Position numbers and translations under genes: made by a program. Below, piece by piece: positions 43,852-53,223 of a stretch of 64,000 nt of DNA. Position 1 is the first letter of the stretch; each line of letters begins with the position of its first letter. The notes under the pieces were generated by a model that was not told the origin of the DNA, ran no database searches, and was given only the letters and a program-made list of their open reading frames with translations. Source of the stretch: Thermoflexibacter ruber (lineage in GTDB: Bacteria; Bacteroidota; Bacteroidia; Cytophagales; Thermoflexibacteraceae); contig NZ_FONY01000020.1 of assembly GCF_900113045.1 (NCBI RefSeq), positions 1 to 64,000 on the forward strand, in the 5' to 3' direction.

Positions 43852-44253
43852 ATGGAATCAAAAGCACCAGAGCCGGTAGGAGCGTACCCTTATACTCGCA
43901 GAGTAGGCAATCTCCTGTTTCTTTCAGGCGTAGGACCTCGCCAACGGGGAATCAAAGAAATTCCCGGTGTGAAAAGAGATGAACATGGCAATATTATAGA
44001 TTATGATATTGAGGCTCAATGTCATGCAGTTTTTGCCAATGTGCGTTACATTTTGGAGGAGGCAGGAAGTCAGTGGAACAAGTTAGTAGATGTTACCGTA
44101 TTTTTAACTGACATGAAAAGAGATTTTCCTACATATAACCGCATTTATGCAGAATATTTCAAGGAAAATCAGCCTTGCAGGACTACGGTAGAAGTAAATG
44201 CACTACCTACAGAAATAGCCATAGAACTCAAATGTATTGCCATCATAGATTAG
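43852..44253 (+). CDS. RidA/YjgF-family protein (aminomuconate deaminase-like)
   Basis: 133 residues. RidA proteins hydrolyse reactive enamines and imines. Family features are the N-terminal PVGAYPYTRRVGNLLFLSGVGP, the conserved Arg of PCRTTVEVNALP, and the C-terminal IELKCIAII. Its inserted loop RQRGIKEIPGVKRDEHGNI is longer than in plain RidA and resembles 2-aminomuconate deaminase sequences of the kynurenine pathway. No other pathway genes are adjacent, so the specific reaction is open. Follows the dipeptidase gene on the same strand. Confidence 0.85.
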   Translation: MESKAPEPVGAYPYTRRVGNLLFLSGVGPRQRGIKEIPGVKRDEHGNIIDYDIEAQCHAVFANVRYILEEAGSQWNKLVDVTVFLTDMKRDFPTYNRIYAEYFKENQPCRTTVEVNALPTEIAIELKCIAIID

Positions 44254-44285
44254 TAAAATTTTAAGCTGATAGATAGCAAAGTTTG

Positions 44286-45278
44286 ATGCAAAAAATCATT
44301 TTATCACGCACCGATAATATAGGCGATGTCGTACTGACTTTGCCTATGGCAGGTGCTATAAAAAAGCAAATTCCTGATAGCCAAGTATTTTTTATTGGTA
44401 AAGCCTATACGAAACCTATCGTGGAGAGTAGTATTTTTATAGACAAATTTTTTGATAGAGCGGAAGTACTCCAAGAGCCAGACTTATTGAGGAGTATAGG
44501 AGCGACGGCGATTGTTCATGTTTTTCCTGATAAAGCGATAGCCAATTTGGCAAAAAAGCTAAAAATTCCACATCGAATAGGTACGAGTCATCGTGTTTTT
44601 CATTGGCTTACTTGCAATCACTTGCCTAATATTGGGCGTAAGAACTCTCACTTGCACGAAGCGCAACTCAACTTGAAACTATTGGCTTCTTTGAAGTTAA
44701 AAAGTGATTATGAATTAAGTGAAATTGCAGATTTGTATGGAATGTCGAGGATAGCCCCGTTAGACGTAACTTTGGCAAAACTTATTCATTCTCATAAATT
44801 TAACTTGATTTTGCACCCCAAATCCAAAGGCAGTGCAAGAGAATGGTACTTGAAAAATTATGACTCACTGATTAAGTCTTTAGACACCAATACTTTTGAA
44901 TGTTTTATTACAGGAACAGAAACAGAGGGCGAGAAAATAAGGCAAGAAATGCCTATGATTTTTGAACGAGCCAAGGATTTGACAGGGCAGTTATCTCTCT
45001 CTCAATTAATTAGTTTTATTAATGCCTGTGATGGCTTGGTGGCGTGCAGTACAGGACCTTTGCACATTGCGGCGGCTTTGGGAAAAAAAGCGATAGGACT
45101 TTTCCCGCCGATTCGCCCTATGCACCCCGCTCGTTGGCAAGCAATAGGCAAAAAAGCTCAAACTCTTTGTATAGAAAAATACTGTGAGGATTGTAGAAAA
45201 AATATAGAGTGTGCTTGTATTCAATCAATTAGCCCACTCCAAGTAAAACAAGCCTTATTAGTTAAGATTAACGAATAA
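44286..45278 (+). CDS. Glycosyltransferase family 9 (heptosyltransferase-like)
   Basis: 331 residues in a GT-B fold. The N-terminus reads IILSRTDNIGDVVLTLPMAGAIKKQIPD; the nucleotide-sugar region near the end is CSTGPLHIAAALGKKAIGLFPP, the classic GT9 motif. It probably adds a heptose or other sugar to lipopolysaccharide core. The start chosen is the ATG at 44286, one codon after an in-frame TTG. A cysteine-rich tail (CIEKYCEDCRKNIECAC) is characteristic of several GT9 enzymes. It lies between the RidA and rhomboid genes, all on the plus strand. Confidence 0.88.
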   Translation: MQKIILSRTDNIGDVVLTLPMAGAIKKQIPDSQVFFIGKAYTKPIVESSIFIDKFFDRAEVLQEPDLLRSIGATAIVHVFPDKAIANLAKKLKIPHRIGTSHRVFHWLTCNHLPNIGRKNSHLHEAQLNLKLLASLKLKSDYELSEIADLYGMSRIAPLDVTLAKLIHSHKFNLILHPKSKGSAREWYLKNYDSLIKSLDTNTFECFITGTETEGEKIRQEMPMIFERAKDLTGQLSLSQLISFINACDGLVACSTGPLHIAAALGKKAIGLFPPIRPMHPARWQAIGKKAQTLCIEKYCEDCRKNIECACIQSISPLQVKQALLVKINE

Positions 45279-45393
45279 GTTGTTTTAACGAACTACTTTT
45301 GTCTTTTTTAGCTTACTTAATAAAACCCAAAAAACATTTTGAGTGATAGAATCGTATTTAGTAAAAAAGTTATTTATCTAATCATCTAATTCT

Positions 45394-45945
45394 ATGCAGT
45401 TGCAGTATAATTCACCTGTAGTACTTACTTACACTTTTATTTGTACCATTGTATTGTTGATTTCTTCTTTTATGCCCCCAGTGATGTCTTTATTCACAGT
45501 ATATCCTACCATGAGTCTAACCAATCCTGTGGACTATTTTAGGTTATTTTCTCATGCCATTGGACACGGGGATTGGGCGCACCTATTTGGTAATTTTACT
45601 CTCATCTTACTGCTGGGTCCTATGTTAGAAGAAAAGTATGGCTCTGCTAACTTGCTGACTATGATGTTTTTGACTGCTTTAATTACAGGTATTCTCAATG
45701 TCATTTTTTTCTCAAGTGGTTTGTTAGGGGCAAGTGGTATTGTGTTTATGATGATACTATTAAGTTCTATGACCAACTTACGCCAAGGAAGGCTACCTCT
45801 TACCTTCCTATTAGTGGTAATTTTATTTCTTGGGAAGGAGATAGTGAATATTTTTCAAAATAACAATGTTTCTGAATTTGCTCATATTGTTGGGGGAGTA
45901 TGTGGGGCAGTTTTTGGCTTTATGGAAGGGGGAAATAAAAAGTAA
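45394..45945 (+). CDS. Rhomboid-family intramembrane serine protease
   Basis: 183 residues with six predicted membrane segments. The catalytic pair is Ser114 in LLGASGIVF and His164 in FAHIVGG; the oxyanion region has HLFGN (His63 and Asn67). These are all the conserved residues of active rhomboids. The short loop after segment 1 is small compared with E. coli GlpG, and it lacks an extra cytosolic domain. Cleaves single-span membrane proteins inside the bilayer; no substrate is known. It converges with the barrel gene at 45960. Confidence 0.88.
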   Translation: MQLQYNSPVVLTYTFICTIVLLISSFMPPVMSLFTVYPTMSLTNPVDYFRLFSHAIGHGDWAHLFGNFTLILLLGPMLEEKYGSANLLTMMFLTALITGILNVIFFSSGLLGASGIVFMMILLSSMTNLRQGRLPLTFLLVVILFLGKEIVNIFQNNNVSEFAHIVGGVCGAVFGFMEGGNKK

Positions 45946-45959
45946 GTCTAATTTTGTTA

Positions 45960-46700
45960 TTATTTCCCCTTTCCTGTCAGCTTGTAGCCCAAAGAAAATA
46001 AAAGCGCTTGGTTAAAAATCTTAATATTTCCTGTTTTGGGGTCATCAAAAGTATAGCTATTGGCGTATTGGAAAATGTCGGTAAGTCCATGCGTATATTT
46101 TAGACCTACCAATAAACCAAAAGAAAACTGATACTCTATGCCTATGTTCAAGCCAAAATCAAACTTTTGCACATATTTCTGCTCACTTTCGTTGTTCCCT
46201 GCCTCTCCAAAAATAGATTTATCTTTATAAAGTTTACCATCAGCATCTTTTTTCTGCACAGAGGCATTGACAAGCATACTGATGTAAGGACCCGCATACA
46301 ACTGAAAGTTTTTATAGTGAAAAGTAGGGCTGATGGGATACAAGTCGAGGTAGAGCATGGCTAACTTCGAGTCGTAGTTGCCCAAAAGAGTATCATTAAG
46401 TATTACTCCTGCGCCTCTTTGGTTGATGATTAGTTCGTGTTTTAGCGAAAAAAACTTGCCTACATTGGCATCGGCAAAAATTCCTGCATGAAAGGCAGAG
46501 AACGTGGAGGTCTGCTTGCTTGCAAAAATAAAATCTATGTCTTTCCCGTAGATATTGGAATTGGAATAGCCGACTTTGATGCCAAAAGCTACATAACCTT
46601 TGCTAAACAATTCTTTGCGAAAGGTTTGAGTAGTATCTATTTGGGCTTTGGTGATGAAAGCCAACAGAGAAAATATCAATATCAAAAATAACTTATTCAT
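45960..46700 (-). CDS. Outer-membrane beta-barrel (PorT-like) protein
   Basis: 246 residues with a signal peptide (ending ITKAQ) and eight or so beta-strand-like segments with alternating polarity; it ends LGYKLTGKGK. The early motif YVAFGIKVGYSNSNIYG and the FSLKHELIINQRGAG segment are typical of small outer-membrane barrel proteins of this phylum. The function is unknown. It lies 11 bases after the czcC-like gene on the same strand, so it may be the last gene of the efflux operon. Confidence 0.75.
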   Translation of the reverse strand: MNKLFLILIFSLLAFITKAQIDTTQTFRKELFSKGYVAFGIKVGYSNSNIYGKDIDFIFASKQTSTFSAFHAGIFADANVGKFFSLKHELIINQRGAGVILNDTLLGNYDSKLAMLYLDLYPISPTFHYKNFQLYAGPYISMLVNASVQKKDADGKLYKDKSIFGEAGNNESEQKYVQKFDFGLNIGIEYQFSFGLLVGLKYTHGLTDIFQYANSYTFDDPKTGNIKIFNQALLFSLGYKLTGKGK

Positions 46701-46711
46701 GTGTTTATCTT

Positions 46712-48010
46712 TTAAAAATTAATGTCCCAAATACCAGCCGCTCGTTCTAATTCTACTAAGGCAGCGGCATTGTTGAAAAGAATTTGATAGTAGGCAAGTT
46801 GGGTATCGTTGTAAGTACGTTGTGCATTTAGCACTTCCAAGAGAGAGGTTTCTCCACGCTGATAGCTGTAAATCTTGCCGTCTAAGACGGCTCTTGATTC
46901 GTCCAAAAGCCCGTTATTGAACTGTTGCACTTGCTTGCGTGTGGCTTGGTATTGAAAGTAAGCTTGAGTAACTTCTGCCTGTATTTGTACCTCTGCTTGT
47001 TGGTATTGGATTTCCGCTTGCAAGTTGTTATAATAGGCGGCTTTTAGTTCACCAGAACGGTTATTGGAAAACTTCAAAGGAATAGCGATGCCTGCGGTAA
47101 CAGGAGTAAAGGAGGGTGTAGGGGCTATCACATTTCTCACATACGAGGTATAGCCTATGCCTGTGGCAATACCCAAATCGATTACTCTATTAGCTTTAGC
47201 TAATTTGAGCAAGTTTTGGGCAACAGTTTTGCCTTGTAGTGCCGCTAATAAATCGGCTCGGTTGTTTTGGGCAGTAGTAATGAGGTCTGAGAGGTTAAAG
47301 TTTCTTTCAAAGCCATCAAAACTGCCTAAGGCAATAAACAGCGAATCTTTTTGCTTTTGCCCAAGCAGAAGGGAGAGATTGGCTAAAGAGGCTTTCCACT
47401 CGGCTTCGGCTTGGAACACATCGTTGAGCATGGTTTGTGCTTCTAATCTGCTTTGTCTTGCATCTAATTGGGTAATAGCCCCAGAGCGAAAGCGGATACT
47501 ATCGGACTGAGCTAAGCGGTACATAGTTTGGTAAGAGTTCAAAAGCACATCTAATAAAAATTTGTTTTGCAAAGCTGTCAGAAAACTGATGGTTGCATCA
47601 GCTCGCAAGTTGCGGAAGTAGTCCAAGAGCAAGAGTTGTATCAATTCTTTTTCGCTTTTTGCCAAGTCTATCCTTGCTTTACGCTTTCCTCCAAGCTCTA
47701 ATAGCCAACCTACTTGTGCTGAGTAGCCATAGCCCATGTTCATTCTCCTCTGCCCATTATCAAACCAACCAATGCCCAATTCGGGGTCGGGGAATACTTT
47801 GGCACTCTCTATATTGGCATCTGCAATGTCTATATTGAATTTTTGTGCGGCATAGCCTAAGTTGTTTTTCCCTACTAAGTTGATGTAGTCAGCATAGCGA
47901 ATAGTTATTTTGTTAAAAGTAGTATCAATTTGTGCAAAGCAGTGACAGTGAATGGCTAAAAAACAGATGAAAAATAGCTTATTTGTTTTTGCCCAAGATT
48001 GCTTATTCAT
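46712..48010 (-). CDS. czcC: TolC-family outer-membrane efflux channel (CzcC-like)
   Basis: 432 residues with a signal peptide and two halves of outer-membrane-factor helices and strands, with FPDPELGIGWFDN near the N-terminus and a mid-region NRADLLAALQGKTVAQ. It forms the exit duct of a tripartite metal-efflux system. It directly follows czcA (18 bases) and czcB, so the three form the complete CzcCBA-type pump. The conserved C-terminal repeat block SYQRGETSLLEVLNAQRTYND, seen here, is the TolC family signature. Confidence 0.88.
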   Translation of the reverse strand: MNKQSWAKTNKLFFICFLAIHCHCFAQIDTTFNKITIRYADYINLVGKNNLGYAAQKFNIDIADANIESAKVFPDPELGIGWFDNGQRRMNMGYGYSAQVGWLLELGGKRKARIDLAKSEKELIQLLLLDYFRNLRADATISFLTALQNKFLLDVLLNSYQTMYRLAQSDSIRFRSGAITQLDARQSRLEAQTMLNDVFQAEAEWKASLANLSLLLGQKQKDSLFIALGSFDGFERNFNLSDLITTAQNNRADLLAALQGKTVAQNLLKLAKANRVIDLGIATGIGYTSYVRNVIAPTPSFTPVTAGIAIPLKFSNNRSGELKAAYYNNLQAEIQYQQAEVQIQAEVTQAYFQYQATRKQVQQFNNGLLDESRAVLDGKIYSYQRGETSLLEVLNAQRTYNDTQLAYYQILFNNAAALVELERAAGIWDINF

Positions 48011-48027
48011 TTAACCTCAATTTGTGT

Positions 48028-51000
48028 TTATAGTTCTTCTTCTTCCTTTTTAAAATCCTGCCCCCATTTTCTTTCTATTATATAATACAGTGCAGGTAAG
48101 GCATATAGCGTAATAACGGTAGAAAACATTAGCCCATAGACGATTACTGTTGCCAAAGGTCGCTGCACGTCAGAGCCAATTCCTGTGGCTAAGGAAGCAG
48201 GGAGCAGACCTAAGACTGCTACCGTAGCCGTCATCAGTACAGGGCGAAAGCGATGTTCTGCTCCATAAATCACCGCATCTATCAAATCTTTGCCCTGCTT
48301 TCTCAGGTGATTGATGTGCGAAATCATAATGACACCGTTTTGGATAGCTACACCAAACAAGGCAATGAAACCAACAGCAGAGGAAACATTAAGCGTCATT
48401 CCTCGTATATTGAGAGCTAACATTCCTCCAAATAAAGCTAAGGGAACGATGCTCATGAGTAAACCTGCTTGGCGGAAGCGTCCAAAGGCTCCATAGAGCA
48501 AGATGAACATAATCGCCAAAGCTAAAGGGACAATTACTGAAAGTCGTGCATACGCTCTGTTTTGGTTCTCGAACTGTCCTCCCCATTTGATATGATATTT
48601 TTCATGGTCATATTTGATTTCACTTTCTATTTTGTCTTGTGCTTCTTGGAGCATAGAGGCTAAGTCCCTGTTTCTCAGGTTAAGTTTTACTGTGAGGTGG
48701 CGTTTGTTCATTTCTCTGGTAATAGTACTTTCCCCTGTACTTAGCCTTACGTCAGCCACTTGCGAAAGGGGAATTTTAGCTCCTGACCCCGAGGTAAGCA
48801 TGAGGTTAGCAATTTTTTCAGGCGTATTCCTGCTCTCTTCGTTGTACCTGCAAATGATGTCATATACCTTATTGCCTATAAAGATTTGCGAAACAGCTTT
48901 TCCGCCTACAGCTACCTCTATCAATTCAGCTACATCAGCTACGTTTAGCCCGTATTGGGCTATCTTGTTTCTATCTGCATGGATTTGTAGTTGGGGAAGT
49001 GGAGGTTCTTGGTCTATGGCTAAATCTACTGCTCCTTTCACTGTTTTGAGTTTTGCCAAAACATTTTCGGCAATTCTGCGCGTTTCTTTGAAGTCATCGC
49101 CATAAATTTTGACTACTAATTCGCTATGCGCCCCTGAAATTTTGTCCATCACTCCATCAATCATAGGCTGGGAAAAACCTACGGTAAAACCAGGGAGAGA
49201 TTCGTATTCTTTTGCCAATTCCTCTATCAAGTCGTATTTGGTTTTGCCTTTTTCCCATTCTTTGTAAGGTTTCAGACCTACGGATACCTCAAAGTGAGAG
49301 GGTGTCCAAGGGTCAGTTCCGTCATCGTTTCTGCCTGCTTGCACCATCATATAGGTAACTTCTGGGTATTTAATAGTTCTTGCTCGTAAGGTATCGCTGA
49401 GTTCTCTGGATTTTTGTAAAGAAATTCCAGGGGGTAGCTGGACTTGTAACCAGATAGACCCCTCGTCTAAGGGTGGCAAGAAATCTTTGCCTACTAAAAC
49501 CGTAAGTGCTACGGCAGCAGCTAAGATAATACCCAAAGGCAGAAAAACTTTTTGAGGTGCTTTCATAACTTTTACGATGCCTGCATGATAGATATGCGTA
49601 AGTTTTTCTAACCATTTGTTATGATACATCTTTTGAGGATTTTTATACATCACATAAGCCATACCCGGAATAAGCAAAAGGGCTACAGCCAATGCCCCAA
49701 AGAGTGCATAACCCACTGTGAAAGCCATAGGAGTAAATAGTTTTTTCTCTACTCTCTCAAAAGCAAAAAGTGGTAAATAAGCCGTAATGATGATAATAGT
49801 AGCAAAAAAGATAGGCTTGGCTACTTCTATGGCGCGATTGGCAATGCTTTTTTCTTGTAAGACCAGCGTAGGATTGTCTTCTCTTTTTTTCAAGATAGTT
49901 TCCATCATTACGATTGCTCCGTCGACAATAATCCCAAAATCAATTGCGCCCAAAGAAAGTAGGTTTGCAGGAATATTGGTGAAGTGCATGAGAATAAAAG
50001 CAATCATTAAAGACAAGGGAATGGTGATAGCAACCAACAAAGCCCCTTTCCAACTCCCTAAAAAAACAATCAGTACAATCACTACTAAGGTCATGCCTTC
50101 TAAGAGGGTATGCGAAACAGTGTCCAGAGTAGTATGTACTAATACCGTTCTGTCTAAGAAAACATGAATTTTTACGCCTTCGGGAAGTATCTCATTGTTG
50201 AGTTCATCTACAGCATGATGAATGCCCTCTAAGACTACGGAGGGGTTTTGTCCCTTGAGCAGCAACACGATGCCCTCTATGCTTTCTGAATAACTTCGTT
50301 GTCGGTCTGTATAGCCTAAAATGCCCTTGCGTTCTATGTTTCCATATTTGAGCTTACCAATGTCGTTGAGGTAAATAGGTACGCCCTTTTCTGTTTTGAC
50401 TACTATTTTCCCAAGGTCTTCCAAATTTTTTATCAATCCTATGCCTCTGATAACGTAACCCAAATCCCCTCTGGGGAGTACGCTCCCTCCTGCATTGACG
50501 TTGTTTTTTTCAATCGTTTCTATTACATCTCCCAGAGCAAGGTTGTATTGGTCTAACTTGCGCGGGTCAAGTTCTATTTGGAATTGGGTAGTGATACCTC
50601 CAAAGTTAGTTACGTCAGCTACCCCTGATACTTGCTTGATTCGAGGAATGATAGTAAAGTTTTGTAAATCAGTCAGCTCTCTAAGGTCGTGGCTATTGCT
50701 CTCTATGATGTATCGGAAAATTTCCCCGATAGGAGAGGTAAGCGGGTCAAGACCCGGGATAGCCCCATAAGGAAGTTCTACCTCGTTCAATCTTTCCTGA
50801 ATACGCATTCTTGCCCAGTAATCATCTACTCCGTCTTTGAAAACTATGGTAATCATAGACAAGCCAAAGGTACTTTTGCTTCGCATGACGTGCATACCCG
50901 GCAAACCGTTTAAGGCTCGCTCTATGGGAATAGTGATTTGTTGCTCTACTTCTTCTGCCGCCAAACCTGGTACTTGGGTTACTACTTGGGAGGTAACATC

Positions 51001-51126
51001 GGCAATGTCGGGATAGGCTTCTATAGAAAGCTGTTGCCAAGCATAATAGCCAAAGAAACCAAGCAGGATAAATAAGCAAAGCATTACCCAGCGTTTTTTT
51101 ATCGCAATATTAATGAGTTTATCCAT
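48028..51126 (-). CDS. czcA: Heavy-metal efflux RND pump (CzcA-like)
   Basis: 1032 residues, 12 membrane segments and two large periplasmic loops: the RND design. The key signature in segment 4 reads IDFGIIVDGAIVMMET, which matches the DFGxxVD motif of the Zn/Co/Cd (CzcA) class rather than the CusA copper/silver class, so zinc, cobalt or cadmium is the likely substrate. It couples proton influx to export from periplasm to outside. N-terminal MDKLINIAIKKRWVMLCL and the repeat block NGLPGMHVMRSKSTFGLSMI are typical. Between czcB and czcC in an operon. Confidence 0.93.
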   Translation of the reverse strand: MDKLINIAIKKRWVMLCLFILLGFFGYYAWQQLSIEAYPDIADVTSQVVTQVPGLAAEEVEQQITIPIERALNGLPGMHVMRSKSTFGLSMITIVFKDGVDDYWARMRIQERLNEVELPYGAIPGLDPLTSPIGEIFRYIIESNSHDLRELTDLQNFTIIPRIKQVSGVADVTNFGGITTQFQIELDPRKLDQYNLALGDVIETIEKNNVNAGGSVLPRGDLGYVIRGIGLIKNLEDLGKIVVKTEKGVPIYLNDIGKLKYGNIERKGILGYTDRQRSYSESIEGIVLLLKGQNPSVVLEGIHHAVDELNNEILPEGVKIHVFLDRTVLVHTTLDTVSHTLLEGMTLVVIVLIVFLGSWKGALLVAITIPLSLMIAFILMHFTNIPANLLSLGAIDFGIIVDGAIVMMETILKKREDNPTLVLQEKSIANRAIEVAKPIFFATIIIITAYLPLFAFERVEKKLFTPMAFTVGYALFGALAVALLLIPGMAYVMYKNPQKMYHNKWLEKLTHIYHAGIVKVMKAPQKVFLPLGIILAAAVALTVLVGKDFLPPLDEGSIWLQVQLPPGISLQKSRELSDTLRARTIKYPEVTYMMVQAGRNDDGTDPWTPSHFEVSVGLKPYKEWEKGKTKYDLIEELAKEYESLPGFTVGFSQPMIDGVMDKISGAHSELVVKIYGDDFKETRRIAENVLAKLKTVKGAVDLAIDQEPPLPQLQIHADRNKIAQYGLNVADVAELIEVAVGGKAVSQIFIGNKVYDIICRYNEESRNTPEKIANLMLTSGSGAKIPLSQVADVRLSTGESTITREMNKRHLTVKLNLRNRDLASMLQEAQDKIESEIKYDHEKYHIKWGGQFENQNRAYARLSVIVPLALAIMFILLYGAFGRFRQAGLLMSIVPLALFGGMLALNIRGMTLNVSSAVGFIALFGVAIQNGVIMISHINHLRKQGKDLIDAVIYGAEHRFRPVLMTATVAVLGLLPASLATGIGSDVQRPLATVIVYGLMFSTVITLYALPALYYIIERKWGQDFKKEEEEL

Positions 51127-51151
51127 TTCTTTCTAATTTCAAGTTTGAATG

Positions 51152-52264
51152 TTATTTCGCTTCTAACAGATATATACCTCCTTCACTTACAATGACTTCG
51201 CCTGATTTTAAACCTGATTTGGTTACTACCTTGCCGTTGGAAGTTCCTTCGGTTTCTATTTTTCGCTTTTGGTATCTGTCTTTGCCTACTTGCACAAATA
51301 CAAACTGGTTGTCATTCATTTGGAGTACTGCCTGAGAGGGAACAAGAATGGTAGGTGCGGGAGTATCTATGAAGCGAACATTTACATACATACCCGGTTT
51401 CAAATCGCGTTCTTTATTGTCGCACTCTATCAGTACTTGCACGCTTCGGGTCTCTTCGTCTATCATTTCGTTTACGTGATAGACTTTTCCCTTGATAACC
51501 CTATCAGGAAAGGCGGCAATTTTTACTTCTACCTCGTCCAGTTCGTGGATAAAGCGAATATCTTTTTCTTTGACCTGCCCCACAATCCAAACCTTTGTTA
51601 GCTCTGCCACAATTGCAATAGGTTCGCTGTCCTCTTTGAGGTACTGACCTATAACGATTTTGTTGTCCACAATTTCACCTTTAATAGGGGAAACTACCGT
51701 CAGTGGTCTGCCCAAAGAGAGTTTTTCAGGTTCTACATTAAAGATTTTAAGAGCAACAGAGGCATTCTCAAGGGTAGTTTTCTTAATTTCATATTCCGTT
51801 TCCGCAGCTTCCAATTCTCTTTGCACGCCTACTCCATTTTTTAGGAGGTCTTGCTGCCTTTTGAGGTTCAACTCTGCTAATCGGAACTCTTGTTTGGCAT
51901 CAAAATATTCTTTTTCTGCGGTAAAAAAAGCAGGAGAGCTAATATCAAAAATAGGAGAACCTTGCTCTACTCTTTGCCCAAGTCGTACATAGGACTTCAA
52001 TACACGCCCTGCAAAGGGAGGTGCTATTTCTGCATAATTATTAGGAATAGCCCTTACCGTACCCACACTTGCCAGTTCTAAGCGATACTGCTCGGTTTCA
52101 ACTGTGTAGAGCTGAATACGCGATTTGATATTTGAGTTTTCTGTTAAAATAACGGTATCCCCTCTGACAATGTAATTTCCATTAGCTTCCTCAGAAGAGG
52201 TATTTTTATCGCACGAGCAGATAAATAATACCAAAGCGATAAGAGTGAATGATTGCAGTTTCAT
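51152..52264 (-). CDS. czcB: RND efflux periplasmic adaptor lipoprotein (CzcB-like)
   Basis: 370 residues with a signal peptide and lipobox (LVLFICSC), then the membrane-fusion-protein layout: beta-barrel, lipoyl half with PPFAGRVLKSYVRLGQRVEQG, a long helical hairpin (EKEYFDAKQEFRLAELNLKRQQDLL), and the second lipoyl half with VVSPIKGEIVDN. It bridges CzcA and the outer-membrane channel. It has no extra N-terminal metal-binding histidine stretch, unlike some CzcB. It lies 25 bases before czcA in the same direction. Confidence 0.92.
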   Translation of the reverse strand: MKLQSFTLIALVLFICSCDKNTSSEEANGNYIVRGDTVILTENSNIKSRIQLYTVETEQYRLELASVGTVRAIPNNYAEIAPPFAGRVLKSYVRLGQRVEQGSPIFDISSPAFFTAEKEYFDAKQEFRLAELNLKRQQDLLKNGVGVQRELEAAETEYEIKKTTLENASVALKIFNVEPEKLSLGRPLTVVSPIKGEIVDNKIVIGQYLKEDSEPIAIVAELTKVWIVGQVKEKDIRFIHELDEVEVKIAAFPDRVIKGKVYHVNEMIDEETRSVQVLIECDNKERDLKPGMYVNVRFIDTPAPTILVPSQAVLQMNDNQFVFVQVGKDRYQKRKIETEGTSNGKVVTKSGLKSGEVIVSEGGIYLLEAK

Positions 52265-52296
52265 TATTTAGGTTTTTATGTATAAATGCTAATTTC

Positions 52297-53004
52297 TTAA
52301 TCGTTTTGCTGTCCATTTACTTCCCAACTTACTTGGGTTACGCCATACTCAATGGTAAGCGTAGCGGCTAATTTTTCCATTTCTGCATCATGCTTTCCGT
52401 TGGCAAAAATTTCTGCTTCTATATATACAAAGGCAGGATTACCATTGTCGCTACTTGTCAGAGAGCGAAGTTGCAGGTGTTCATCTGCTTGTACAGCATT
52501 GAGCAAAACTACTCGTAAGTGATTTTCCACCTCTTCTTTGCAACGTATTTTGAAAGAATAATAAAAAATACCTACCATTTCTTTCTGTATAGGCAAGCGG
52601 TTGAGCAACAACCCAATAGGACGCAAAACGATATGAACAAGCATGATAGAGAAAGCCGTAATGGCAGCCTGTAACCACAAACCTGCGCCTGCAAGCGTGC
52701 CTACTGCCGCCGAACACCAAATCGTTGCCGCAGTATTTAGCCCTTGTACGCTTAATCCGTCTTTCATAATTACCCCTGCGCCTAAAAAACCTATACCTGT
52801 TACTATCTGCCCTGCTACTCGAGAGGGGTCACCTACATTGCCAGTAAGAGAAAGAGAAAGTAAAATAAAAGCTGCTGAGCCGAGAGAAACTAAAGTATTG
52901 GTGCGTAAACCTGCACTTTTTTGACGATATTGCCTTTCTAATCCTATAAATGCTCCTAAAAGAAAAGCCAATCCTAAACGAAAAATAAAGATGTTAATGG
53001 TCAT
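52297..53004 (-). CDS. MgtC/SapB-family membrane protein
   Basis: 235 residues. About five membrane segments in the N-terminal half with the MgtC block FLLGAFIGLERQYRQKSAGLRTNTLVSLGSAAF and GIGFLGAGVIMKDGLSVQGLNTAATIWCSAAVG; the C-terminal soluble half is ACT-like. In Salmonella, MgtC affects magnesium and phosphate balance and F-ATPase; a metal-related role here is suggested by its place as first gene of the czcBAC efflux operon. It lies 32 bases before czcB and downstream of the repeat-bearing promoter at 53150-53223. Confidence 0.92.
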   Translation of the reverse strand: MTINIFIFRLGLAFLLGAFIGLERQYRQKSAGLRTNTLVSLGSAAFILLSLSLTGNVGDPSRVAGQIVTGIGFLGAGVIMKDGLSVQGLNTAATIWCSAAVGTLAGAGLWLQAAITAFSIMLVHIVLRPIGLLLNRLPIQKEMVGIFYYSFKIRCKEEVENHLRVVLLNAVQADEHLQLRSLTSSDNGNPAFVYIEAEIFANGKHDAEMEKLAATLTIEYGVTQVSWEVNGQQND

Positions 53005-53149
53005 TGCTTACCTCCTTTCTGATTAAAATATGCCTACCTCATTGCATAGACATACTTTGTAGCAAGCTATGAAATGACAGGTGTGATTGAATAATTGAAT
53101 TGAATACTACTACTGTCAGCCATTTTTCAATGTTTTTTGATTTCGCTTG

Positions 53150-53223
53150 CAAAATTAGGCAAGAAGGCAATAGAGAGGTATTAGAAAGTATTTAGAAAAA
53201 AATTAGAAAATTATTAGAGAAAA
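53150..53223 (-). promoter_or_regulatory. Efflux-operon promoter with four 11-bp direct repeats
   Basis: A -7 TAATTTTG (53150-53157 on the minus strand) has no TTTG at the -33 position. Immediately upstream lie four copies of a TTTCTAAT-like unit, exactly 11 bases apart (53180-53223), ending at the kinase stop codon. Copies on the same helix face beside a -33-less promoter are the hallmark of OmpR-type activator sites; the regulator is probably the response regulator at 54591. Confidence 0.6.
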
